Source of the DNA: Hwanghaeella grinnelliae
GTDB lineage: Bacteria; Pseudomonadota; Alphaproteobacteria; UBA8366; Aestuariispiraceae
Direction of reading: 5' to 3'
Assembly: GCF_004005845.1 (NCBI RefSeq)
Contig: NZ_SADE01000001.1
Location: forward strand, 1,736,001-1,800,000
Length of the DNA stretch: 64,000 nucleotides
Positions 16,863-24,306 of the stretch are shown one piece after another. The first letter of the stretch is position 1, and the number at the start of each line of letters is the position of its first letter. Below the pieces are notes generated by a model, which was given only the letters and a program-made list of their open reading frames with translations, was not told the origin of the DNA and searched no databases. The position numbers and the translations under genes are program-made.

Positions 16863-17743
16863 GCCAAGACGGAAATAGTTATGGCGCAAAGACGTTCCTG
16901 GCCGATGCGCGGTCGATCATGTTCCTGTCGCCCTTGTCGGAGAAGCATCTGAACAAGGCGCCTGAGACGGGGGCTGATGCCGTGATCCTGGACCTGGAAG
17001 ACGCCATTGCGCCGGACCAGAAACCGGCCGCACGCGCCGCCCTGAAAGGCGCGGTCGCGACCCTGCGCGGGCTTGGCCTGAAAAAGATCCTGGTGCGGGT
17101 CAACGCGCCCTGGCTGCTTGCCATAGAGGACATTGCCGCCGCGGTGGAAGCGGGAGTCGATTGCCTCACCGTGCCGAAGGTGGAGGGCGCGGACAGGGTT
17201 TCCGTGATTGCCCAATATCTCGAAGAACTTGAGGAACAGCGCGGGGGCGGGAACCGCACGCTGATGTTCCTGCAAATTGAAACCGCGTTGGGGGTGGAGA
17301 ACCTGTCCACCATCCTGCGCGCCTCCGACCGTGTTTGCGGCACCATGCTGGGGCCGGAGGATTTCGCGAAGGACATGGGCCACAGCCCGACTATTGCCGC
17401 GAACGACTGGGCCAATATCGCCGTACTGAACGCCGCGCGCGCGGCGGGCGTGACGCCCATCGGCTTCCCGGGGTCGATCACCATCATCCGCGACATGGAC
17501 CTGTTTCGCGCCCAAGTGGAACGCGCCAACGAATTGGGGTTCCGGGGCGCGGCCGTCGTGCATCCGGCGCAGGCCGCCATGGCGAACGAGGTGTTCTCCC
17601 CCAGCGAGGCGGAAATCGAGGAAGCCAAGAAGATCGTCGCCGCCGCCGACGCCACGACGGCGGGCGCCTATATGGTCGACGGCAAGATGATCGACGCCCC
17701 CATCGTAGATCGCGCGCGGGCAACGCTGGCGCGGGTGCGCTGA
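16859..17743 (+). CDS. CitE-like HpcH/HpaI-family lyase (malyl-CoA or citramalyl-CoA type)
   Basis: A 294-residue TIM-barrel lyase. DLEDAIAP (45-52) supplies the Asp and Glu of the magnesium site, RVN near 80 binds the substrate, LQIETALGVEN gives the second metal glutamate, and LGPEDFAKDMG lies beyond. This group cleaves malyl-CoA, methylmalyl-CoA or citramalyl-CoA to an oxoacid and acetyl- or propionyl-CoA; some members act as malyl-CoA thioesterases. Coupling to the CoA-transferase supports a two-step route: activation, then cleavage. The exact substrate is open. Confidence 0.83.
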   Translation: MSQDGNSYGAKTFLADARSIMFLSPLSEKHLNKAPETGADAVILDLEDAIAPDQKPAARAALKGAVATLRGLGLKKILVRVNAPWLLAIEDIAAAVEAGVDCLTVPKVEGADRVSVIAQYLEELEEQRGGGNRTLMFLQIETALGVENLSTILRASDRVCGTMLGPEDFAKDMGHSPTIAANDWANIAVLNAARAAGVTPIGFPGSITIIRDMDLFRAQVERANELGFRGAAVVHPAQAAMANEVFSPSEAEIEEAKKIVAAADATTAGAYMVDGKMIDAPIVDRARATLARVR

Positions 17744-17763
17744 GATAGCCCGGATATGAGCTA

Positions 17764-18012
17764 ATGACAGCTGAGTTCAAAGGACAGGTTTACACCTACC
17801 TTGTCGGTAGCGATGTTAGCCGCGATGGCATGTACCTCGAGCTCGGTTCCGGATCTGACGGTGCCAATACAATCGCCGAGATTTTCTACTCGGATATCAC
17901 TCACGAGATGACCGTTACACTCTACAAGCCGGATCTACCGCTCGAGGTCCTCGAATGGGCAATATCGGAGGCGAGAGATCGTCTTTCGGTATCTAAAGAG
18001 CTGAACAAATAG
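17764..18012 (+). CDS. Unassigned small protein within the CoA-transferase operon
   Basis: Eighty-two residues, no signal or membrane segment, and no family I recognise. The pattern of short beta strands (QVYTYLVGSDVSRDGMYLEL, then TIAEIFYSD and EMTVTLYK) and a C-terminal helix suggests a compact alpha/beta domain. Its codon usage is visibly less GC-rich at third positions than its neighbours. It fits the gap between the lyase and the dehydrogenase genes (20 and 23 bases), consistent with one transcript. The weak point is the poor ribosome-binding site. Confidence 0.5.
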   Translation: MTAEFKGQVYTYLVGSDVSRDGMYLELGSGSDGANTIAEIFYSDITHEMTVTLYKPDLPLEVLEWAISEARDRLSVSKELNK

Positions 18013-18035
18013 CCTCTGATAGCCAGGAGACTCGC

Positions 18036-19391
18036 ATGAACCTTTTCCCCAAACTCCAGAAGCGTGCAGAGGAAGGCAATCCGATCCGGGTCGGGCTGAT
18101 CGGGGCGGGCAAGTTCGGCTCCATGTTCCTGGCCCAGGCGTCGCGCCTGCCGGGCATTCATGTGGTCGGGGTCGCCGATCTGTCGCCGGACAACGCGAAA
18201 TCCAACCTTGATTTCGTGGGTTGGCCCACCGAGCGCTATGCGGCGGCCAATCTGGACGATGCCTTCGCCAAGGGCACGACGCATGTGGGCGAGGATGCCG
18301 CCGCGCTGATCGCCCATCCGGGAATTGAGATCGTGATCGAAGCGACCGGCCATCCACCCGCCGCTGTCGAGCATTGCCTCTACGCTTTCGGGCATGGCAA
18401 GCATGTCATCAATGTGACGGTGGAAGCGGATGCCTTTTGCGGTTTCGGTTTGGCCCAGGCGGCGGAAAAAGCGGGCGTGATCTATAGCATGGCCTATGGC
18501 GACCAACCGGCGCTGACCTGCGATCTGGTCGATTGGGCGCGGACCTGCGGCTTCATCGTCACGGCGGCGGGGCGCGGGCATAAATGGTTGCCGAAATACC
18601 GTGCCTCCACGCCGGAAACGGTCTGGGACCATTGGGGTCTGACCAAGGAACAGGCGGAACGCGGACGGCTGAACCCGAAGATGTTCAACGCCTTTCTGGA
18701 CGGGTCGAAGCCGGCCATCGAATCCGCGGCCATCGCCAATGCGACCGGCCTTGCGGTGCCCGCCGAAGGCTTGCTGTTTCCGCCGGGCTCCGTCGACGAC
18801 ATCCCGACCCTGATGCGCCCGGAATCCGAAGGGGGCGTCCTGGCGCATGAAGGCATTGTGGAAGTCGTCTCCTGCCTGACGCGGGACGGCGAGCAGATTC
18901 AGAACGATATCCGCAAGGGCGTCTGGGTCTGTTTCCGGGGCGATACGGATTACATCAAAAACTGTTTTGAGGAATACAAGGTCACCACCGATCCCAGTGG
19001 ACGTTACATGTCGCTGTTCAAGAAATGGCACATGATCGGTCTGGAGCTGGGCGTTTCCATCGCCGCCGTGGGCTTGCGCAAGGAAGCGACCGGTTTCGCC
19101 ACCTGCCACAATGCGGATGCGGTGGCCGTCGCCAAGCGTGACCTGGCCGCCGGCGAAATGCTCGACGGGGAAGGGGGCTATACCGTCAGCGGCGGCTTGC
19201 GCCCGTCCTCCATTTCCGTCCCGCAAGGGCATTTGCCGCTCGGCCTTGCTCATAACGTGAAGCTGCTGACCCCCATCAAGGAAGGCGCAGTCGTCACCTG
19301 GGCGGACGTAGAGGCTGACACGACATCGGCCGCCTATGAGCTGCGCAAGGAAATGGAAGTGGCGACGCTCGCGAAGCAGAAGGCGGCTTAG
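18036..19391 (+). CDS. Homoserine-dehydrogenase-like NAD(P) oxidoreductase with C-terminal SAF domain
   Basis: A 451-residue protein. The N-terminal Rossmann fold has GLIGAGKFGSMF at 20-31, then VGVADLS and EATGHPPAAVEHC. A central catalytic region follows, and the last 90 residues form a SAF-type domain (AVAKRDLAAGEML, then GHLPLGLAHNVKLLTPIKEG). This architecture occurs in uncharacterised sugar- and hydroxyacid-catabolism enzymes related to homoserine dehydrogenase; it is not a biosynthetic Hom, which would carry an ACT domain. AGGAG stands before the ATG. Its placement after the CoA-transferase and lyase genes suggests that it oxidises an intermediate of the same route. Confidence 0.75.
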   Translation: MNLFPKLQKRAEEGNPIRVGLIGAGKFGSMFLAQASRLPGIHVVGVADLSPDNAKSNLDFVGWPTERYAAANLDDAFAKGTTHVGEDAAALIAHPGIEIVIEATGHPPAAVEHCLYAFGHGKHVINVTVEADAFCGFGLAQAAEKAGVIYSMAYGDQPALTCDLVDWARTCGFIVTAAGRGHKWLPKYRASTPETVWDHWGLTKEQAERGRLNPKMFNAFLDGSKPAIESAAIANATGLAVPAEGLLFPPGSVDDIPTLMRPESEGGVLAHEGIVEVVSCLTRDGEQIQNDIRKGVWVCFRGDTDYIKNCFEEYKVTTDPSGRYMSLFKKWHMIGLELGVSIAAVGLRKEATGFATCHNADAVAVAKRDLAAGEMLDGEGGYTVSGGLRPSSISVPQGHLPLGLAHNVKLLTPIKEGAVVTWADVEADTTSAAYELRKEMEVATLAKQKAA

Positions 19392-19642
19392 CCCAATTCA
19401 AACCTTATTGTGAACGCAGCTCCGTCACCCTTCTGAGGTTCGTAGATAATGCGACATGTCGAATGTTCTGCCTCTTGGCGCATAACGCGGCAACAGTTCG
19501 GCATTTGGTGAGTCCTACCAGGATAACCCCCAATAATTCGATGCAGTTCTCCAGCATTAATCTCGACATGGGGTCGCTTCTGACGCTTTGCTCGCGCAAT
19601 CTGAGCGCGGATCTCATTTCTAAAATCTTCCGAATTTACCAT
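19388..19642 (-). CDS. Small conserved protein with paired cysteines, function unknown
   Basis: Eighty-four residues, start supported by GAGGTGA six bases upstream. The N-terminus is a basic helix (EDFRNEIRAQIARAKRQKR), then VEINAGELHRIIGGYPGRTHQMPNCCRVM and a short beta-rich end. I recall similar short proteins in many proteobacteria without a secure role. It overlaps the 3' end of the SAF dehydrogenase gene by four bases on the opposite strand. Its base composition is lower in GC than the surroundings, as in the small gene at 17764. Confidence 0.6.
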   Translation of the reverse strand: MVNSEDFRNEIRAQIARAKRQKRPHVEINAGELHRIIGGYPGRTHQMPNCCRVMRQEAEHSTCRIIYEPQKGDGAAFTIRFELG

Positions 19643-19719
19643 TACTTGTCACCTCAAACGTAAGTCAACATATGAGGGTATTTACACCGCTGGCTTGGGA
19701 TGATCGAATCTTCCTCCCT

Positions 19720-20499
19720 CTACTGGTTTAGGTCGCGAGGATGCTGCGTTTCCGTATTGCCGTCGATGGCGATGATCTGGCCGGAGATGCGCTTGCCGCG
19801 GTCTGAGCAGAGATAGACGATCATATCGGCGACTTCCTCAGCATCCACGAAACACGCCATCGATGTGCCAAGCGTGTACATGGCGCGGACATGATCTTCC
19901 GTCACGCCTTCGGCCTTGGCATGGGCGGCGACGACGCGGTCCATCCGGTCGCCGTTGACCGATCCGGGCGCGATGGCGTTGACGCGAATATTGTCGCGAC
20001 CCAGTTCCATGGCCCAGGTCTTGGTCAGACCGACGACCGCGTATTTCACCGCGGTATAGGGGCTGCGGTTTGGAAAACCCATGATGCCGGCGGTGGAGGT
20101 CAGGTTCACGATGGCGCCGGAATGCTGCTTCTTCATCACGGGCACCACGCGGCGCACGCAATAGAATTGGGAATCCAGACCGACGGCGAGGCAGGAACGC
20201 CAGCCCTCGTCATCGATCTCTTCCACTGCGGCGGTGGGCCCGGCGGTTCCGGCATTATTGATCAGGAAATCGACACCGTCGCCCAAGATGGGGGAGAGCC
20301 AGGCATCCACCTCGGCTGATTTCGACACATCGACCTTCGCGCCGGTCAGGCCTTCCGGCAGGGCGGCCAGCGCCGCTTCGTCAACGTCGCAGACGAAGAC
20401 CTTAGCCCCTTCGCCCTGTAACGCCTTTGCCGTCGCCAGTCCGATGCCCGACGCGCCCGCCGTGATAACCGCCCGTTTGCCTGTAAGATCCGTGTCCAT
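19720..20499 (-). CDS. Short-chain dehydrogenase/reductase
   Basis: A 259-residue classical SDR from the ATG at 20499; a start six codons upstream is possible. The cofactor loop is TAGASGIG (13-20, Ala in place of the usual Gly at the second position), NNAG at 81-84, and the catalytic Ser135, Tyr148 and Lys152 have exact SDR spacing. Asp38 and Asp40 (VCDVD) at the end of the second strand suggest NAD preference. It resembles sugar or 3-hydroxyacyl oxidoreductases. It faces the CoA-transferase block and is divergent from the riboflavin cluster. The substrate is unknown. Confidence 0.85.
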   Translation of the reverse strand: MDTDLTGKRAVITAGASGIGLATAKALQGEGAKVFVCDVDEAALAALPEGLTGAKVDVSKSAEVDAWLSPILGDGVDFLINNAGTAGPTAAVEEIDDEGWRSCLAVGLDSQFYCVRRVVPVMKKQHSGAIVNLTSTAGIMGFPNRSPYTAVKYAVVGLTKTWAMELGRDNIRVNAIAPGSVNGDRMDRVVAAHAKAEGVTEDHVRAMYTLGTSMACFVDAEEVADMIVYLCSDRGKRISGQIIAIDGNTETQHPRDLNQ

Positions 20500-20690
20500 T
20501 CCAGTAAGCCCCCACACAAAAAATCTATTTGGCGCGCAAGCTACACCATGCGGAGCCCATTCTTCGATCCAAATTCTTTCGTCCTAGGCCGTGATGCTTT
20601 TGGGGCTGTTGCGCATGAATGGCGAAAAAGTGCGTTTCCACTGCCCGGGCGTCATTGATTTTCGGGATTTTAGCTGCCACTTCTCTTTTC

Positions 20691-20850
20691 GTTCTCAGGG
20701 CGGGGCGAAATTCCCCACCGGCGGTAAGCGGCCCAGTTGCCATGATTGGCCCGTAAGCCCGCGAGCGCCTTCTTCATTGTCAGGGGGAAGGGTCAGCAGA
20801 CCAGGTGAGATTCCTGGGCCGACGGTCATAGTCCGGATGGAAGAGAACAT
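20691..20850 (+). ncRNA. FMN riboswitch (RFN element)
   Basis: The conserved RFN blocks appear in order: CAGGGCGGGGCGAAATTCCC, CACCGGCGGTAA, GCCCGCGAGCG, GGTCAGCAGA, a GGTGAGATTCC segment, CGACGGTCATAGTCCGGATG and GAAGAGAA. A GC-rich hairpin follows (CGGC..GCCG, about 20857-20880) but no run of T, so control may be at translation of the next gene. It stands 76 bases before the ribH2 start. FMN binding is known to shut off such genes. Confidence 0.96.
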
Positions 20851-20925
20851 GCGACCGGCCCGCATCCGCGGGACGTGCCGTGTGTGATCGCCTTGGGTGA
20901 CGTGTCACTAGGAAAGGGGATCACC

Positions 20926-21360
20926 GTGGGGCAAACCCGATACGCCTTCGTTAAAGCCGCCTGGCATGCGGATATCGTCGACCAGGCGCTTGCCGGTTTT
21001 CAACAGATCATTCCCGCTGATCAGGTGGATGTTTTCACCGTGCCGGGGGCGTTCGAACTTCCCCTGTTTTCCCGCGACCTTGCGCGTACCGGAAAATACG
21101 CGGCGGTGGCCGCGGCCGCTTTCGTCGTCGATGGCGGTATCTATCGTCATGACTTCGTGGCGCAGGCCGTGGTCCATGGGTTGATGCAGGCCGGGCTGGA
21201 TACCGGCGTGCCCATCCTTTCCGTGTCGCTGACGCCGCATCACTATCAGGAAACGGATCACCATACCGGCATCTTCAAGGACCATTTCGTCCAAAAGGGT
21301 TGGGAAGCCGCGCAGGCCGCGTTGTCGATTGTCGAGGCACGGGCCGGCATTGCCGCTTAA
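20926..21360 (+). CDS. ribH2: Lumazine synthase, type II
   Basis: From GTG 20926, preceded by GGAAAGGGG, the protein has 144 residues. The frame is open upstream, but family similarity begins with TRYAFVKAAWHADIVDQA. DVFTVPGAFELPL, AAFVVDGGIYRHDFVAQAV and SLTPHHYQE match the decameric type II enzyme known from Brucella and Mesorhizobium, rather than the icosahedral or pentameric type I. It condenses the pyrimidinedione and dihydroxybutanone phosphate to lumazine. It is the first gene after the FMN riboswitch. A second, type I enzyme is encoded at 23183. Confidence 0.9.
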   Translation: MGQTRYAFVKAAWHADIVDQALAGFQQIIPADQVDVFTVPGAFELPLFSRDLARTGKYAAVAAAAFVVDGGIYRHDFVAQAVVHGLMQAGLDTGVPILSVSLTPHHYQETDHHTGIFKDHFVQKGWEAAQAALSIVEARAGIAA

Positions 21361-21388
21361 ACGACGTTTGGATTGGGACGGATAAACC

Positions 21389-21991
21389 ATGTTTACAGGC
21401 ATCATCACCGATATCGGCAGCGTCAAGTCCATCGAGCAACGGGGCGATACGCGCTTCGTGATCCGAACACGATACGATATGGATGGGGTCGATATCGGCG
21501 CGTCGATCTGTTGTTCCGGCGCCTGCCTGACGGTGATCGAAAAGGGTAAGGACGGAACTGCGGATTGGTTTGCCGTGGATGTCAGCGCCGAGACGCTGTC
21601 CAAGACGACGCTGGGCGATTGGCGGGCGGAAACGCCGATCAACCTGGAACGCGCGTTGAAGGTCGGCGACGAATTGGGCGGCCATATCGTCAGCGGCCAT
21701 GTTGACGGCGTCGGCACGGTCGTGGACAGCACGCCGGAAGGCGACAGCGTGCGGTGGGTGTTCGACGTGCCCGATGAAATCGCGCCGTTCGTCGCGCCGA
21801 AAGGCTCGGTGGCCATCAATGGCGTGTCGCTGACGGTGAATGAGGTTGAAGGCAATCGCTTCGGGGTCAATATCATCCCGCATACGGCGGAACACACGAC
21901 ATTCGGCACGCTCGCGGTCGGCGACAAGGTTAACCTTGAGGTGGACCCGCTCGCCCGATATGTTGCGCGCCTTCTTGAGATGAAAGGTTAA
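21389..21991 (+). CDS. ribE: Riboflavin synthase, alpha subunit
   Basis: A 200-residue protein with two lumazine-binding repeats. The first begins MFTGIITDIGSV, with CCSGACLTV near 46-54. The second begins near HIVSGHVDGVGTV, with SVAINGVSLTVNEV. It converts two lumazine molecules to riboflavin and the pyrimidine. It lies 28 bases after ribH2 and four before the next start, within one operon. Confidence 0.95.
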   Translation: MFTGIITDIGSVKSIEQRGDTRFVIRTRYDMDGVDIGASICCSGACLTVIEKGKDGTADWFAVDVSAETLSKTTLGDWRAETPINLERALKVGDELGGHIVSGHVDGVGTVVDSTPEGDSVRWVFDVPDEIAPFVAPKGSVAINGVSLTVNEVEGNRFGVNIIPHTAEHTTFGTLAVGDKVNLEVDPLARYVARLLEMKG

Positions 21992-21995
21992 GGCT

Positions 21996-23180
21996 TTGGC
22001 CGATACGCGCCCTCTCGCAACGGTGTCTAAGCAGGATGTCCGCCGTGCGGCGGAAGACCTGCATTTTATGTCGTCGATTGACGAGATCATCGATGACGCC
22101 CGCAACGGCCGGATGTTCATCCTGGTCGATGACGAGGACCGGGAAAATGAAGGCGACCTGATCATCCCGGCGCAAATGGCGACACCGGAGGCGATCAACT
22201 TCATGGCCAAGTTCGGCCGTGGCCTGATCTGTCTGGCGCTGACGCCGCAGCGCGTCGAACAACTGGGCCTGGAACTGATGTCGCGGTCCAATGCCAGCCG
22301 GTTCGAAACCGCCTTTACTGTATCCATTGAGGCGAAGGAAGGTATAACCACCGGCATTTCAGCGCCCGACCGGGCCCGAACGGTCGCTGTCGCGATCGAT
22401 CCCATGAAAGACGCGGCGGATATCGTGACGCCGGGCCATATCTTCCCGCTCAGTGCGCGGGAAGGGGGCGTGCTGGTCCGCACCGGGCATACCGAAGCGG
22501 CTGTCGACATTTCCCGTCTGGCGGGGCTGAACCCGTCGGGCGTGATCTGTGAGATCATGAACGATGACGGCACCATGGCGCGGCTGCCGGAACTGATCGC
22601 TTTTGCCCAGTTGCACGGTTTGAAGATCGGCGCGATCAACGACCTGATCGCCTATCGCCGCCGCAACGACACGCTGGTCGAACGCGTCGGGTCGCACAGC
22701 TTCCCGTCGGCTTTCGGCGGCGAATTCACATCCCACGTCTATCGCAACATCATCACGGGCGGTGAGCATGTCGCCCTGGTAAAGGGAACCATAACCGGCA
22801 AAGAGCCGGTCTTGGTTCGCATGCATGCGGTGAATGTTTTCGAAGATATGCTGGGCGATACCGAACAAGGGCGGAACGGCCAATTGCAGCGCGCCATGGC
22901 GCAGATCGGCGAAGCGGGCAGCGGTGTCGTCGTTTTGATCCGAGAACCCGCGGCGACGGCTGTTTCCGACCTGGTCAAACGCCTTTCGGGCGATGAAAGC
23001 CATACGGGCGAAAGCGGCGCCACAAACGAATTGCGCGACTACGGGGTCGGCGCACAGATATTGCTCGACCTTGGCATCCGCGAAATGCGATTGCTGTCGA
23101 ATACTGAACGAACCGTTATTGGGCTGGACGGATACGGCCTGAGCATCGTCGAACGGGTCCCCATATCCGAGGAAAATTAA
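21996..23180 (+). CDS. ribB: DHBP synthase fused to a degenerate RibA-like domain (RibBX type)
   Basis: A 394-residue protein starting at TTG (AAGG upstream); an ATG at 22068 is an alternative. The RibB half is intact: DDEDRENEGDLI at about 46-57, the TGISAPDRARTV loop and the HTEAAVDISRLAG site that makes dihydroxybutanone phosphate. The C-terminal half aligns with GTP cyclohydrolase II but has lost the three zinc cysteines: the SEC and RCDCG motifs are replaced by AVN and EQGRNG. The REGRNIG loop is replaced by REPAATA. GTP cyclohydrolase activity is therefore unlikely. RibB-RibX hybrids of this kind are known in proteobacteria. Confidence 0.88.
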   Translation: MADTRPLATVSKQDVRRAAEDLHFMSSIDEIIDDARNGRMFILVDDEDRENEGDLIIPAQMATPEAINFMAKFGRGLICLALTPQRVEQLGLELMSRSNASRFETAFTVSIEAKEGITTGISAPDRARTVAVAIDPMKDAADIVTPGHIFPLSAREGGVLVRTGHTEAAVDISRLAGLNPSGVICEIMNDDGTMARLPELIAFAQLHGLKIGAINDLIAYRRRNDTLVERVGSHSFPSAFGGEFTSHVYRNIITGGEHVALVKGTITGKEPVLVRMHAVNVFEDMLGDTEQGRNGQLQRAMAQIGEAGSGVVVLIREPAATAVSDLVKRLSGDESHTGESGATNELRDYGVGAQILLDLGIREMRLLSNTERTVIGLDGYGLSIVERVPISEEN

Positions 23181-23182
23181 GT

Positions 23183-23689
23183 ATGAACAAGTCAGACGAT
23201 GTTAAGCCCCCGCATATTATGATCGTGGAGGCCCGTTTCTATGATGAGATCGCGGATGCGGCGATGGACGGCGTGACCAGCGCCTTGGACGCGGTCGGCG
23301 CGACCTATGAGCGCTTCCAGGTGGCGGGCGCCTTCGAAATACCGGCGGCGATTTCCCATGCCCTGATTCAGCAGGACCTGTACGATACGCACCGTTTCGA
23401 CGGCTATATCGCCTTGGGCTGCGTGATCCGTGGTGAGACGACGCATTACGACATCATTTCGGAAGAAAGCGCGCGCGGTTTGATGGATCTTTCCCTGGAA
23501 TACGGTCTGGCGCTGGGCAATGGCATTTTGACTGTCGAGAACCAGGAACAAGCCATGGACCGCGCGATGAAGAGCCGGAAGGACAAGGGCGGTGAAGCCG
23601 CGCGGGCGTGCCTGGGCATGATTGAACACAAGCGCGCGTTCAACCTGTATCCCCGGGAAGAGATCGACGGCGGGGCGGGGCGTTCCTGA
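23183..23689 (+). CDS. ribH: Lumazine synthase, type I
   Basis: A 168-residue lumazine synthase. IMIVEARFYDEIADA, QVAGAFEIPAAI, GCVIRGETTHYDII (His in the active site) and NGILTVENQEQA are standard. It is the second lumazine synthase in this cluster. This copy is the usual neighbour of nusB in alphaproteobacteria. It starts two bases after the ribB stop and its stop overlaps the nusB start, so the three are coupled. Confidence 0.94.
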   Translation: MNKSDDVKPPHIMIVEARFYDEIADAAMDGVTSALDAVGATYERFQVAGAFEIPAAISHALIQQDLYDTHRFDGYIALGCVIRGETTHYDIISEESARGLMDLSLEYGLALGNGILTVENQEQAMDRAMKSRKDKGGEAARACLGMIEHKRAFNLYPREEIDGGAGRS

Positions 23690-24306
23690 TGACTGACGAA
23701 ACCGAGCAATCGGAAAGCCGGGAAACAACGGGCCGCGTGCCGGCGGGGCGTCGTAAACGCAGCGCTGCGCGCCTGGCCGCCGTGCAGGCGCTTTACGAGA
23801 TGGAATTGTCGGGCCGTTCGGCGGAAGTCGTCATCGCGGCGATGAAGGAACGCGGTGTGACGGACCTTCAGGACGAAGAGGACATCCCGGTCGACGTGAA
23901 GTATTTCGAGGGCGTCGTCGAAGGTGTCAGCCTGAATACCGACAAACTGGACCGCATGGTGGACGAATGCCTGGGCACCGGGCGAAATGTGGCGCGCATG
24001 GAAGCGGTCCTGCGCGCAATCGTCCGGGCCGGCGCGCTGGAATTGATCTCCCGCGGGGATCTCGACCCGCCGATCCTGATTTCCGAATACGTGCATATCG
24101 GACACGCCTTCTTCGGCGGCGGGGAACCGGGCATCGTCAACGGCTGCTTGGATAAGCTTTCCAAGACCTATCGGGAAGGCGAACTTGCGGAAGCGGCTGA
24201 AGAAGCGCGCGTCGCCTTGCTGCGGGAAACAGGCGCCGATGCACTGATGGCGGATACCGAAGCCGACGTGGTCGACGATGTAGATGACGATGACGGTGAG
24301 CGGTGA
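23689..24306 (+). CDS. nusB: Transcription antitermination factor NusB
   Basis: A 205-residue all-helical NusB. The RNA-binding arginine-rich start (RRKRSAARLAAVQALYEMELSG, about 21-42) and the EYVHIGHAFFGGGEPGIVNG segment (about 146-165) define the family. It joins NusE and BoxA RNA in rRNA antitermination. An acidic tail, ADVVDDVDDDDGER, extends it beyond the usual length. The start overlaps the ribH stop (TGATG) and the end overlaps thiL by 23 bases. Confidence 0.93.
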   Translation: MTDETEQSESRETTGRVPAGRRKRSAARLAAVQALYEMELSGRSAEVVIAAMKERGVTDLQDEEDIPVDVKYFEGVVEGVSLNTDKLDRMVDECLGTGRNVARMEAVLRAIVRAGALELISRGDLDPPILISEYVHIGHAFFGGGEPGIVNGCLDKLSKTYREGELAEAAEEARVALLRETGADALMADTEADVVDDVDDDDGER

